Positions 15,010-22,053 of a stretch of 41,713 nt of DNA are shown here, piece after piece. The notes under the pieces were generated by a model that did not search any database, was not told the origin of the DNA, and worked only from the letters and a program-made list of their open reading frames with translations. Made by a program: the position numbers and the translations under genes. The stretch covers positions 1-41,713 of the forward strand of contig CANRIP010000026.1 in assembly GCA_947630715.1 (NCBI GenBank), written 5' to 3'. The number at the start of each line of letters is the position of its first letter. Position 1 is the first letter of the stretch. The stretch comes from an uncultured Acetatifactor sp. (GTDB lineage: Bacteria > Bacillota > Clostridia > Lachnospirales > Lachnospiraceae).

Positions 15010-17675
15010 ACCTGAAAAACAAGATTCGCATGATATTTGGCAATCAAGATCATTCGCTGCAGGAGCGGCTGTTCCGCCTGATTACCACCATAGGGATTGT
15101 CGGCCTGATTCTGGGCCTGATTGTAGGGATCCTGAACCACGAAAGCATCTGGAATCTGCTTGCGGTTCTGGTTGTGGTGGTTTTGGTGATCCTGCTGGTA
15201 GTGTTCACCCTGCGCACGGGTAAGGTGGAAACGGGGGCCGTGGTGCTGTCGGCGCTGGTGCTGTTTGTGGTTTTGCCGATGAATTTCCTGACGGCGGGCG
15301 GCATATACGGAGGCGCCCCCATCTGGTTTATCCTGGGGTTCGTCCTGGCCACCATCGTGGTGGAGGGACGGTACAAATATTTCCTGCTGGCGGGAGGCTA
15401 TCTGACCTTTCTGGTCTGTTATGATATCGCTTATTTTCATCCGTCCCAGGTGGTGCAGCATACTCTGGATATGGCCTACATCGACTCCATTGCCACGCTG
15501 ACCATCGTATCCGTGGTGATCTGCGTGATGCTGCAGTTTCAGAATGCGGTGTACCGTGCGGAAAACAATGTGGCAAAACAGCAGAAGAAGGAAATCGAGG
15601 AACTGAATCAGGCGCAGAACCGTTTCTTTTCCAGCATGAGCCATGAAATCAGGACTCCCATCAACACCATCATCGGCTTAAACGAGATGATCCTGCGGGA
15701 AGAAGTGTCGGACGAGGTGGCGGAGGACGCTTATAACATCCAGAACGCCAGCAGAATGCTTCTGTCGCTGATCAACGATATTCTGGATATGTCCAAAATC
15801 AGATCCGGCAAAATGGATATCGTTCCCGTGGTTTATGATGTGGGCGCCATGCTGTCCGATCTTGTGAATATGATCTGGGTGCGGGCCAGGGAAAAGGGGC
15901 TTGCCTTTCACATCAATGTGGAACAGAGCATACCGGCGCAGCTTTACGGAGATGAAGTGCGGATCAAGCAGATTTTAATCAATTTGTTAAACAACGCCGT
16001 CAAGTATACGCCGGAGGGCTCCGTCACGCTCTCCATTCAGTGCCGGAAAAAAGAAAACGACACCGTGTACGTCACCTATTCCGTATCGGATACCGGCATG
16101 GGGATCCGGAAGGAGAGCATTCCCTATCTGTTCAGCGCGTTCAAGCGTGTGGACGAGGAGCAGAACCGGTATATCGAGGGCACCGGGCTGGGGCTTTCCA
16201 TCGTCAAGCAGTTGGTGACGCTGATGGACGGCGATATCGAGGTGAACAGCGTATACACCAAAGGCTCCACCTTCCTGGTGACCCTGCCGCAGAAACAGAT
16301 AGGCGAAAATCAAATTGGGGAGCTGGATCTGGAGACTCGTCACACCATGCGCAGACGGGAGCATTACCGGTCCATTTTTGAAGCGCCCAGAGCCCGGGTG
16401 CTGATTGTGGACGACAATGACGCCAACCTGATGGTGGCGGAAAAACTGTTACAGGATACGAAGGTGGGCGTGGATACGGCCTCCAGCGGGCAGGAGTGCC
16501 TGAAAATGGCCCTTCAGACCCGGTACGATGTGATTTTCATGGATCATTTGATGCCGGTGATGGACGGCATCGAGTGCCTGCATCTGCTTCGCAGCCAGTC
16601 GGGCGGCCTTAACGGCGAGACGCCGGTGGTGATTCTCACGGCCAACGCCGGAGGGCAGAATCAGGCCCTGTACAAGAGAGAAGGTTTCGACGGCTATCTG
16701 CTGAAGCCCGTCAGCGGCAGCCAACTGGAGACGGAGCTGCTGCGCCATCTGCCCCGGGAGCTGGTAAAAATGACAAACATGTCGGGCAATAACGATGTGG
16801 TGGTAGGCCCGGTTCTGGGGCATGATAAAAAACAGATCCTGATGATTACCACGGACAGCGTCAGCGATCTTCCAGAGCAGATTGTGGCGAAATACCAGAT
16901 TGCGGTGCAGCCCTACCGGGTGGTGACGGAGGGAGGCGAGTTCAGGGACGGCGAGGAGATCGAAAGCGATGGCGTCATGGAATATCTGGTGGGGAGATCC
17001 AAGCGGGCCCATTCGGAGGCGCCGAAGGTGGCGGATTACGAGGCGTTTTTTGCGGAACAGCTCACTAAAGCCCAGCATATCATTCATATTGCCATGGCGA
17101 AAGGCACCAGCAGCGGATATCGCAACGCTCTGGAGGCGTCGGGTTCCTTCGACAACGTGACGGTGGTCAATTCCGGACACCTCTCCAGCGGCATGGGGCT
17201 GATTGTGCTGTACGCGGCGAAGGCGGCGGCGGAGGGCATGACCACGGAAGGGGTGCTGGCGGAGATCGAAAGCATGAAAAGGCGCGCCAAAACCAGCTTT
17301 GTGGTTGACAGTACGGAATACCTGGCCAGATCGGGGAGAATCTCGGCGAAGATCAGCAGGATGTGCGAGGCCTGTATGCTGCATCCGGTGCTGGTTCTGC
17401 GGAAAAGCAATATGACGGTGGGGGCGATTCACATTGGGATGCGGAAAAACGTCTGGAAAAAATATATCCGTTCGGAGCTGAAAAGGCCAAACAGGATTGA
17501 CAAACGGATGCTGTTCATCACATACGCGGGACTTGTCCCCGGGGAGCTGGACGAGATCGCCGCACAGGTTCGGGAGCTGGTGCCCTTTGAGACGGTCCTG
17601 TATCAGAAAGCGTCGCCGGCTATCTCCACAAACTGCGGGCCCGGGACCTTTGGACTGCTGTTTTTGGAAACATAA
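15006..17675 (+). CDS. Hybrid histidine kinase fused to a DegV lipid-binding domain
   Basis: 889 residues. Roughly five or six transmembrane helices (about 20-180) precede HisKA with FFSSMSHEIRTPINTIIGL (His about 213), an ATPase domain (NLLNNAVKYTPEGS, GTGLGLSIVKQL) and a receiver (RVLIVDDNDANL, Asp in IFMDHLMPVMDG about 512, Lys in GYLLKPVS). The last 280 residues (about 610-889) are a DegV-family domain: ILMITTDSVSDLPEQI, AKGTSSGYRNA, VVNSGHLSSGMG and TAP-like C-terminal GPGTFGLLF. DegV/FakB proteins bind a single fatty acid. Fusion to a kinase receiver is unusual and suggests lipid sensing or a phospho-controlled lipid carrier. It is translationally coupled to the preceding kinase (ATGA overlap) and lacks its own Hpt, so that kinase's Hpt could serve both. 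Confidence 0.9.
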   Translation: MNLKNKIRMIFGNQDHSLQERLFRLITTIGIVGLILGLIVGILNHESIWNLLAVLVVVVLVILLVVFTLRTGKVETGAVVLSALVLFVVLPMNFLTAGGIYGGAPIWFILGFVLATIVVEGRYKYFLLAGGYLTFLVCYDIAYFHPSQVVQHTLDMAYIDSIATLTIVSVVICVMLQFQNAVYRAENNVAKQQKKEIEELNQAQNRFFSSMSHEIRTPINTIIGLNEMILREEVSDEVAEDAYNIQNASRMLLSLINDILDMSKIRSGKMDIVPVVYDVGAMLSDLVNMIWVRAREKGLAFHINVEQSIPAQLYGDEVRIKQILINLLNNAVKYTPEGSVTLSIQCRKKENDTVYVTYSVSDTGMGIRKESIPYLFSAFKRVDEEQNRYIEGTGLGLSIVKQLVTLMDGDIEVNSVYTKGSTFLVTLPQKQIGENQIGELDLETRHTMRRREHYRSIFEAPRARVLIVDDNDANLMVAEKLLQDTKVGVDTASSGQECLKMALQTRYDVIFMDHLMPVMDGIECLHLLRSQSGGLNGETPVVILTANAGGQNQALYKREGFDGYLLKPVSGSQLETELLRHLPRELVKMTNMSGNNDVVVGPVLGHDKKQILMITTDSVSDLPEQIVAKYQIAVQPYRVVTEGGEFRDGEEIESDGVMEYLVGRSKRAHSEAPKVADYEAFFAEQLTKAQHIIHIAMAKGTSSGYRNALEASGSFDNVTVVNSGHLSSGMGLIVLYAAKAAAEGMTTEGVLAEIESMKRRAKTSFVVDSTEYLARSGRISAKISRMCEACMLHPVLVLRKSNMTVGAIHIGMRKNVWKKYIRSELKRPNRIDKRMLFITYAGLVPGELDEIAAQVRELVPFETVLYQKASPAISTNCGPGTFGLLFLET

Positions 17676-17692
17676 CTTCGGGGGAGAAAAAC

Positions 17693-17746
17693 GAAAAAGG
17701 GATGAAAAAGGGATGAAAAAGGGATGAAAAAGGGATGAAAAAGGGA
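17693..17746 (+). repeat. 11-bp tandem repeat carrying ribosome site and ATG
   Basis: The unit GAAAAAGGGAT is repeated four times plus a partial copy, giving ATG at 17702, 17713, 17724 and 17735. Each of the first three opens a four-codon frame (Met-Lys-Lys-Gly-stop) whose TGA overlaps the next ATG as ATGA. Only the last ATG continues into the lipoprotein gene. Because each unit carries both AAAGGG and ATG, copy-number change keeps a usable start. Confidence 0.85.
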
Positions 17747-18532
17747 ATCGTGACAATCTCCGCCCTGCTGGCGGCCGGGATGCTGTCCGGGTGCGGCCCC
17801 CAGGAAAGCGGGGGGGCGTTTTTGGAGGGACGCTCCGACCTTGCCTATGTGCAGGGGAAGGGGACGTTAGTCGTGGGCGTTACGGATTTCGCTCCCATGG
17901 ATTACCGGGAGGATGGCGCGTGGACGGGATTCGACGCGCAGATGGCCGAAAGCTTTGCACAGAGCATCGGCGTAACGGCTGTATTTGAAGAAATCGACTG
18001 GGATAAAAAGGCGGAGCTGTTACAGGAGGGTGAAATCGACTGTATCTGGAACGGCATGACCTTAACCGGGCCACTGCAGGAGGAGATCGACTGTTCGGAC
18101 GCCTATCTGACCAACGCCCAGGTGATGGTGCTGCGGAAAGAAAATCTGGAGCAGTATCAAACGGCGGAGGAATGCCAGCACCTGCTGTTTGCGGTGGAAG
18201 CCGGGTCGGCGGGGGAGGAGCTGCTTAGGGATCTCAATTACCGGTATACGGAGTACCATACCCAGAAGGAGGCGCTGCAAAGCCTGCTTGACAAAAAGGC
18301 GGACGCCGCCGTGGCCGATCTGACCATGGCCGGATATTGCACCAAAAGCGGGAACGGACTTGACGGGCTGGGTTTTCACATTTTGCTGAACCAGGAGAAA
18401 TTATGCGTGGGGCTGCGAAAGGGCTCCGACCTGACAGAGCTTTTGAACGCCTTTCTGAAGGAGAGTATGCAAAACGGGACTCTGGGGGATGTGGCGGCTC
18501 AATACGGGCTGGAGGATGCCCTGATCCGATAA
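17735..18532 (+). CDS. Extracellular solute-binding lipoprotein (amino-acid type)
   Basis: 265 residues. The signal peptide ends in a lipobox (AAGMLSGC, Cys about 20), so the protein is anchored to the outer face of the membrane. The body matches family 3 solute-binding proteins for polar amino acids: KGTLVVGVTDFAPMDYRE, WTGFDAQMAESFAQSIG, CIWNGMTLTG and a DKKADAAVADLTMAGY segment. No permease or ATPase gene is adjacent. Instead it directly follows two sensor kinases, so it may present a ligand to them rather than feed a transporter. The start is the last of four ATGs in an 11-bp repeat. A terminator follows. Confidence 0.9.
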   Translation: MKKGIVTISALLAAGMLSGCGPQESGGAFLEGRSDLAYVQGKGTLVVGVTDFAPMDYREDGAWTGFDAQMAESFAQSIGVTAVFEEIDWDKKAELLQEGEIDCIWNGMTLTGPLQEEIDCSDAYLTNAQVMVLRKENLEQYQTAEECQHLLFAVEAGSAGEELLRDLNYRYTEYHTQKEALQSLLDKKADAAVADLTMAGYCTKSGNGLDGLGFHILLNQEKLCVGLRKGSDLTELLNAFLKESMQNGTLGDVAAQYGLEDALIR

Positions 18533-18575
18533 GGGAAACGGAAAAAGCCCCGGAAAGCAGGGCGATAGAGACACG

Positions 18576-18612
18576 AAAAACAGGACGGTAGGGATGCCCG
18601 CCCTGTTTTTAT
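18576..18612. terminator. Bidirectional terminator between binding protein and XRE gene
   Basis: AAAAACAGG (18576-18584) pairs with CCTGTTTTT (18602-18610) and CGG with CCG inside, with one A-C mismatch. The A and T tracts on either side allow function on both strands, fitting the convergent genes. Confidence 0.85.
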
Positions 18613-18647
18613 GCCTGTTTCCATTTTTTATGCTTTCCGGATTTTCT

Positions 18648-18983
18648 TTATGCCTTCCAGATTTTCAACGTCTTAACCAGTTTGGTTTTATCCTTGTCGT
18701 CCATTTTGGAGATCAGATCCAGCAGCTCGTTGTCCAGAGCGGTTTTTCTGTATTCCGGCTCCACGCGGCCGATCAGGGAATCCAGAGAAATATTCATTAA
18801 CTTCGCATAATACATCAGGATGCGAAGAGACATAGCCGTGCGGTTGTTTTCCACATTGCTTATGTAACCGGGGGTTACGTTCAGAGCCTGAGCTACCTCC
18901 GCCTGCGTCAATTTCATCTGGATGCGGAGCTCTTTGATCTGAGCCCCAAGGTTATCAAAATCTTCATTGTTATTGTTGCGCAT
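18648..18983 (-). CDS. XRE-family helix-turn-helix regulator
   Basis: A 111-residue DNA-binding protein. The N-terminal HTH (about 12-65) reads LGAQIKELRIQMKLTQAEVA, ALNVTPGYISNVENNRTAMS, close to phage-repressor-like XRE regulators. The C-terminal part is a short charged helix (KMDDKDKTKLVKTLKIW) probably used for dimerisation. The ATG follows GAAAGGGG. A promoter (TTTAAA, 17 bp, TATACT) lies 37 bp upstream. The target is not evident. The divergent MATE exporter is the closest candidate, since its promoter region is shared. Confidence 0.92.
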   Translation of the reverse strand: MRNNNNEDFDNLGAQIKELRIQMKLTQAEVAQALNVTPGYISNVENNRTAMSLRILMYYAKLMNISLDSLIGRVEPEYRKTALDNELLDLISKMDDKDKTKLVKTLKIWKA

Positions 18984-19019
18984 AAGCTACCCCTTTCATA
19001 AATAAATCCCGTTAGCACA

Positions 19020-19048
19020 AGTATATAACAAATATGTCAGATTTTAAA
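19020..19048 (-). promoter_or_regulatory. Predicted promoter of the XRE regulator
   Basis: On the minus strand TTTAAA (19048-19043) and TATACT (19025-19020) are separated by 17 bp. The region up to the MATE gene is strongly AT-rich and contains no gene. Confidence 0.7.
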
Positions 19049-19169
19049 GATAGTATTTCAATGTTAAATATGCAATGGATATACGGATGCCCTTTTTGCT
19101 CGAATTTTGCTGGAAATTGCAAAAATTATAATTTTTTAAAAATTTATGGTACCCAAAGAATTTCTGCGC

Positions 19170-19175
19170 TATAAT
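19170..19175 (+). promoter_or_regulatory. Predicted -10 element of the MATE gene
   Basis: A perfect TATAAT with a poor -35 (GGTACC at 17 bp). It overlaps an in-frame ATG at 19174, which therefore cannot be the translation start. Confidence 0.55.
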
Positions 19176-19266
19176 GAACTCTGTCAGCGCTGTATGGCGG
19201 GAAAAGGGCATTGACGGAAACAAACCCATTGTTTCCTCACAGAAAAAGAGGCCGGGAGGCGGGAAC

Positions 19267-20679
19267 TTGACAAATGATTTTTCACAGGGCAAAGTATGGC
19301 GGAGGATTATCGGCCAGGCGCTGCCCCTGATGCTGGCGCAACTGGTGCAGTTATTATACAATGTGGTGGACAGGGTATACATCGGGCATCTGCCCGGAAC
19401 CGACAGCCTGGCGCTTACGGGGATCGGCCTGGTCTTTCCCCTGACCACGCTGATCGCGGCGTTTACCTGTCTGTTCGGGACGGGGGGAACCCCGCTGTTT
19501 TCCATTGCCAGGGGAGCGAAGGAGGAAGAACGGGCGGAAAAGATTCTGGGCAATACGTTTTCCCTGCTGTTTGGCACCTCCCTGGTGATGTTTTTTGTCT
19601 GTTTCCTGTTCCGGCGCCCGGTGCTGTATCTCTTTGGAGCCAGCGATGCCTCCTATGGATACGCGGACGCTTATCTGAAGATTTACCTGTTCGGCACGGC
19701 TTTTTCCATGATTACAACCGGGATGAACGGCTTTATCAACGCCCAGGGGTTCCCCGGCATGGGGATGGCCACCACCCTGATCGGCGCGGTGCTGAATTTG
19801 ATTCTGGATCCGATTTTTATTTTCGGGTTCCGGATGGGGGTGAGCGGGGCGGCCCTGGCCACCGTGCTGAGCCAGGGGGTTTCCTGCGCCTGGGTGCTGA
19901 AGTTTTTGACGGGGAAAAGGGCGGTGCAGACTCTGAAACGGAAACACCTGAAGGTGGACTGGGGTCTGGCCAGGGAAATTGCCGCTCTCGGCATGTCGGG
20001 CTTTATTATGCAGGGAACCAACTGTCTGGTTCAGGTGGTCTGTAACGCCACTCTGAAGGTCTTCGGCGGGGATCTGTATGTGGGGGTTATGACGGTGGTC
20101 AATTCGGTGCGGGAAATCCTGTCCCTGCCGGTGCAGGGACTGACCAGCGGTTCCCAGCCGGTGCTGGGCTTTAATTACGGCGCAAAAAGGTATGACAGGG
20201 TCAGACAGGGAATTTGTTTCACGGCGGCGCTGGGAATTTTCTACACCACGGCCGCGTGGCTTTTTGTGCTGAAGGAGCCCCATCTGCTGCTGTCCATTTT
20301 CGTGGAGGACGCCGCTATGGCGGCCGCCGGGGAGAGCGCATTAAAGCTTTATTTTTTCGGGTTCTTTTTTATGGCCTTTCAGTTCACCGGGCAGTCCTGC
20401 TTTACGGCGCTGGGATATTCCCGGTACGCCATCTTTTTCTCCCTTTTGCGCAAGGCGGTGATTGTGGCGCCTCTTACGGTGCTTTTGCCCCGCCTGGGCC
20501 TGGGCGTGGACGGCGTGTTCCTGGCGGAGCCGATCTCCAACGGGGTGGGAGGCCTGGCCTGTTTTCTGACCATGTATTTTGTGTTGTACCGCCGTCTCGG
20601 CAGACAACAGCCCTGCCCGGAACGGGAGACAAACACTGGCTCCGGGGGCGGCACGGAAGAAAACGGAAAATGTGGTTGA
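19267..20679 (+). CDS. MATE-family efflux transporter
   Basis: About 470 residues and 12 predicted transmembrane helices, the normal length for a MATE cation/drug antiporter. Typical segments are ALPLMLAQLVQLLYNVVDRVYIG, GTGGTPLFSIARG, GMNGFINAQGFPGMGM and the second-half repeat beginning VDWGLAREIAALGMSGFIMQG, with GSQPVLGFNYGAKRYDRV. It exports drugs, dyes or metabolites using Na+ or H+. The start is taken as TTG 19267 (MTNDFSQG) because GGGAGG lies eight bases before it and an upstream in-frame ATG (19174) falls inside the -10 box. The last bases (TGA at 20677) form part of the next promoter's -35 box. The gene is divergent from the XRE regulator. Confidence 0.93.
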   Translation: MTNDFSQGKVWRRIIGQALPLMLAQLVQLLYNVVDRVYIGHLPGTDSLALTGIGLVFPLTTLIAAFTCLFGTGGTPLFSIARGAKEEERAEKILGNTFSLLFGTSLVMFFVCFLFRRPVLYLFGASDASYGYADAYLKIYLFGTAFSMITTGMNGFINAQGFPGMGMATTLIGAVLNLILDPIFIFGFRMGVSGAALATVLSQGVSCAWVLKFLTGKRAVQTLKRKHLKVDWGLAREIAALGMSGFIMQGTNCLVQVVCNATLKVFGGDLYVGVMTVVNSVREILSLPVQGLTSGSQPVLGFNYGAKRYDRVRQGICFTAALGIFYTTAAWLFVLKEPHLLLSIFVEDAAMAAAGESALKLYFFGFFFMAFQFTGQSCFTALGYSRYAIFFSLLRKAVIVAPLTVLLPRLGLGVDGVFLAEPISNGVGGLACFLTMYFVLYRRLGRQQPCPERETNTGSGGGTEENGKCG

Positions 20680-20704
20680 CAACACTTCAACGCGCCACTA
20701 TAAT
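20676..20704 (+). promoter_or_regulatory. Perfect-consensus promoter of the T-box-like leader
   Basis: TTGACA (20676-20681), exactly 17 bp, TATAAT (20699-20704). The MATE stop codon TGA is inside the -35 hexamer. This is the strongest sigma-A promoter in the window. Confidence 0.93.
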
Positions 20705-20710
20705 AAAGCG

Positions 20711-20880
20711 TGAGAAAAAGACGATGACGGAGACAGTACTTTTACCCGGAAAGTCACAGAGAGCCGTGTAAGCTGAGAAACGGTATGAGTAGAGTAAAAG
20801 GAAGATCCCTCCCGAGCAGCGGCACCAAAGCGCAAGCAAGTAGATGCCGACGGGTTCCTCCCGTGACAGAGGACGCATAT
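20711..20880 (+). promoter_or_regulatory. T-box-like leader RNA (stem I and stem III), incomplete
   Basis: Ordered motifs match the 5' part of a T-box riboswitch, which reads tRNA charging. They are GATGACGGAGACAGTA near 20723, ACAGAGAG and AAGCTGAGAA in the distal stem I, a pairing of CTTTTAC with GTAAAAG, GGAAGATCCCTCCCGAGC as the specifier side, then AGTAG followed by an ACGGG/CCCGT stem III at about 20855-20872. The specifier may be AUC (Ile) but the usual purine after it is missing, so this is tentative. The defining antiterminator sequence TGGNACCGCG was not found between stem III and the terminator. The element may be a relic, a highly diverged form, or a different RNA. Confidence 0.6.
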
Positions 20881-20955
20881 GCCGGTATGTTGAAAAAAGG
20901 GACTGCAAAAGAGATTTTCCCCCTTGACGACGGGAGTTTTCCCGGACAAAATAGG

Positions 20956-20994
20956 ACAGCCAGCCTGTGCGAAGAACCGGGCGGCTGTTTTTTT
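20956..20994 (+). terminator. Terminator after the T-box-like leader
   Basis: ACAGCC-A-GCC (20956-20965) pairs with GGC-GGCTGT (20980-20988) with one bulge, followed by seven T. It ends the leader about 150 bp before the first oxidoreductase gene. Confidence 0.8.
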
Positions 20995-21047
20995 CATGGA
21001 CGGACGGCGGGGGGAAATACCTTCGGGGAAACGTCGGAAAGGATGAA

Positions 21048-21109
21048 GATTGAAAATTAAAATTTTCAATCGCGAGATTTGTGTCCGCGCGCTGCTTGAC
21101 ACAAACTCG
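21048..21109. promoter_or_regulatory. Two inverted repeats upstream of the oxidoreductase operon
   Basis: GATTGAAAATT and AATTTTCAATC (21048-21071) form an 11-bp palindrome with a two-base centre. CGAG-A-TTTGTGTC (21073-21085) matches GACACAAACTCG (21098-21109), a 12-pair stem with one bulge. A TTGACA at 21096 overlaps the second repeat, but its -10 is weak. These could be operator sites or leader hairpins controlling the operon. No T run follows either. Confidence 0.45.
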
Positions 21110-21145
21110 TTATGCGCAAAAATCAGCGCGGAAATGAGGTAAAAA

Positions 21146-21727
21146 ATGAGGCATTTGACAGAGATCCGCTGGCACGGCAGAGGCGGACAGGGAGCAAAGA
21201 CGGCGGCTCTGCTGCTGGCGGATGTAGCGTTTCAGGCGGGAAAACAGGTACAGGGATTCCCGGAATACGGGCCGGAGAGAATGGGAGCCCCCATTACGGC
21301 ATATGACCGTATCAGCGACCGGGAGATCAGGGTGCACTCCAATATTTACGAGCCGGATTTTGTGGCGGTGGTGGACGACACCCTGCTGCACACGGTGGAC
21401 GTGACCGCCGGTCTGAAGGAGGACGGGGGAATCCTGATCAACACGGTGAAATCCGGGGAGGAAATTCTGCCCTTGTTGAAGGGATATGCGGGAAAAGTCT
21501 GGCTTTTGGATGCCCGGAAGGTCTGTGCGGCCACCCTGGGAAAATATTTCCCCAACACCCCCATGCTGGCGGCGATGGTAAAAATTTCCGGCGTCATGGA
21601 CATTCCGGTCTTTCTGCGGGAAATGGAGACTTCCTTACAGCATAAATTCGCCAGGAAACCGGAGGTGCTGGAGGGCAATCTGAAAGCCCTGAGAGTCGCG
21701 TTGGAGGAGGTAACGGAATGTGTTTAA
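21146..21727 (+). CDS. porC: 2-oxoacid:ferredoxin oxidoreductase, gamma subunit
   Basis: A 193-residue gamma subunit of the four-subunit pyruvate/2-oxoacid:ferredoxin oxidoreductases. It opens with EIRWHGRGGQGAKTAALLLA and has YGPERMGAPITAYDRIS, both family hallmarks. In these enzymes a 2-oxoacid is oxidatively decarboxylated to an acyl-CoA and two electrons go to ferredoxin. The gamma chain completes the CoA-binding region. The ATG follows GAGGTAAAAA. Its end overlaps the delta subunit start by ten bases, so the pair is translationally coupled. Whether pyruvate or a branched-chain 2-oxoacid is used cannot be told from sequence by eye, and the por name is given for architecture. Confidence 0.9.
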   Translation: MRHLTEIRWHGRGGQGAKTAALLLADVAFQAGKQVQGFPEYGPERMGAPITAYDRISDREIRVHSNIYEPDFVAVVDDTLLHTVDVTAGLKEDGGILINTVKSGEEILPLLKGYAGKVWLLDARKVCAATLGKYFPNTPMLAAMVKISGVMDIPVFLREMETSLQHKFARKPEVLEGNLKALRVALEEVTECV

Positions 21728-22023
21728 AGGCTGAGCAAATCAACGAAAATACAAAATGGCAGGATCTGACGGAGGGATTGCAGATCTATGAGCCCGCCAC
21801 CTCCAAGCTGTTTCAAACGGGGGAATGGCGCACGGAAACGCCGGTGTGGAACCGGGAAAAGTGCAGGAACTGCCTGCTCTGCGTTCCCTATTGTCCCGAT
21901 AGCTGTATTTTGGTCAAAGAGGACAAAAGACAGGAATTTGACTATGATCACTGCAAGGGATGCGGCATCTGCGCCAAGGTCTGTCCCTTTGGAGCCATAG
22001 AAATGGAGAGCCCCGGGGAATGA
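21718..22023 (+). CDS. porD: 2-oxoacid:ferredoxin oxidoreductase, delta (2x[4Fe-4S]) subunit
   Basis: 101 residues with two classical four-cysteine motifs, CRNCLLCVPYCP (about 48-59) and CKGCGICAKVCP (about 79-90). Each holds one [4Fe-4S] cluster that passes electrons from the TPP site to ferredoxin. The N-terminal 40 residues are the docking extension found in stand-alone delta subunits. It overlaps the gamma subunit gene and is followed after 30 bp by the alpha subunit. Length is normal for the family. Confidence 0.95.
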   Translation: MCLKAEQINENTKWQDLTEGLQIYEPATSKLFQTGEWRTETPVWNREKCRNCLLCVPYCPDSCILVKEDKRQEFDYDHCKGCGICAKVCPFGAIEMESPGE

Positions 22024-22053
22024 AACCGGGTTTGGAAAGGAGCAGTTATCGTT

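Noticed and set aside
20724..21060. Short plus-strand frames inside the T-box-like leader
   Set aside because: They cross conserved RNA motifs and hairpins and lack family similarity, so they are unlikely to be genes.
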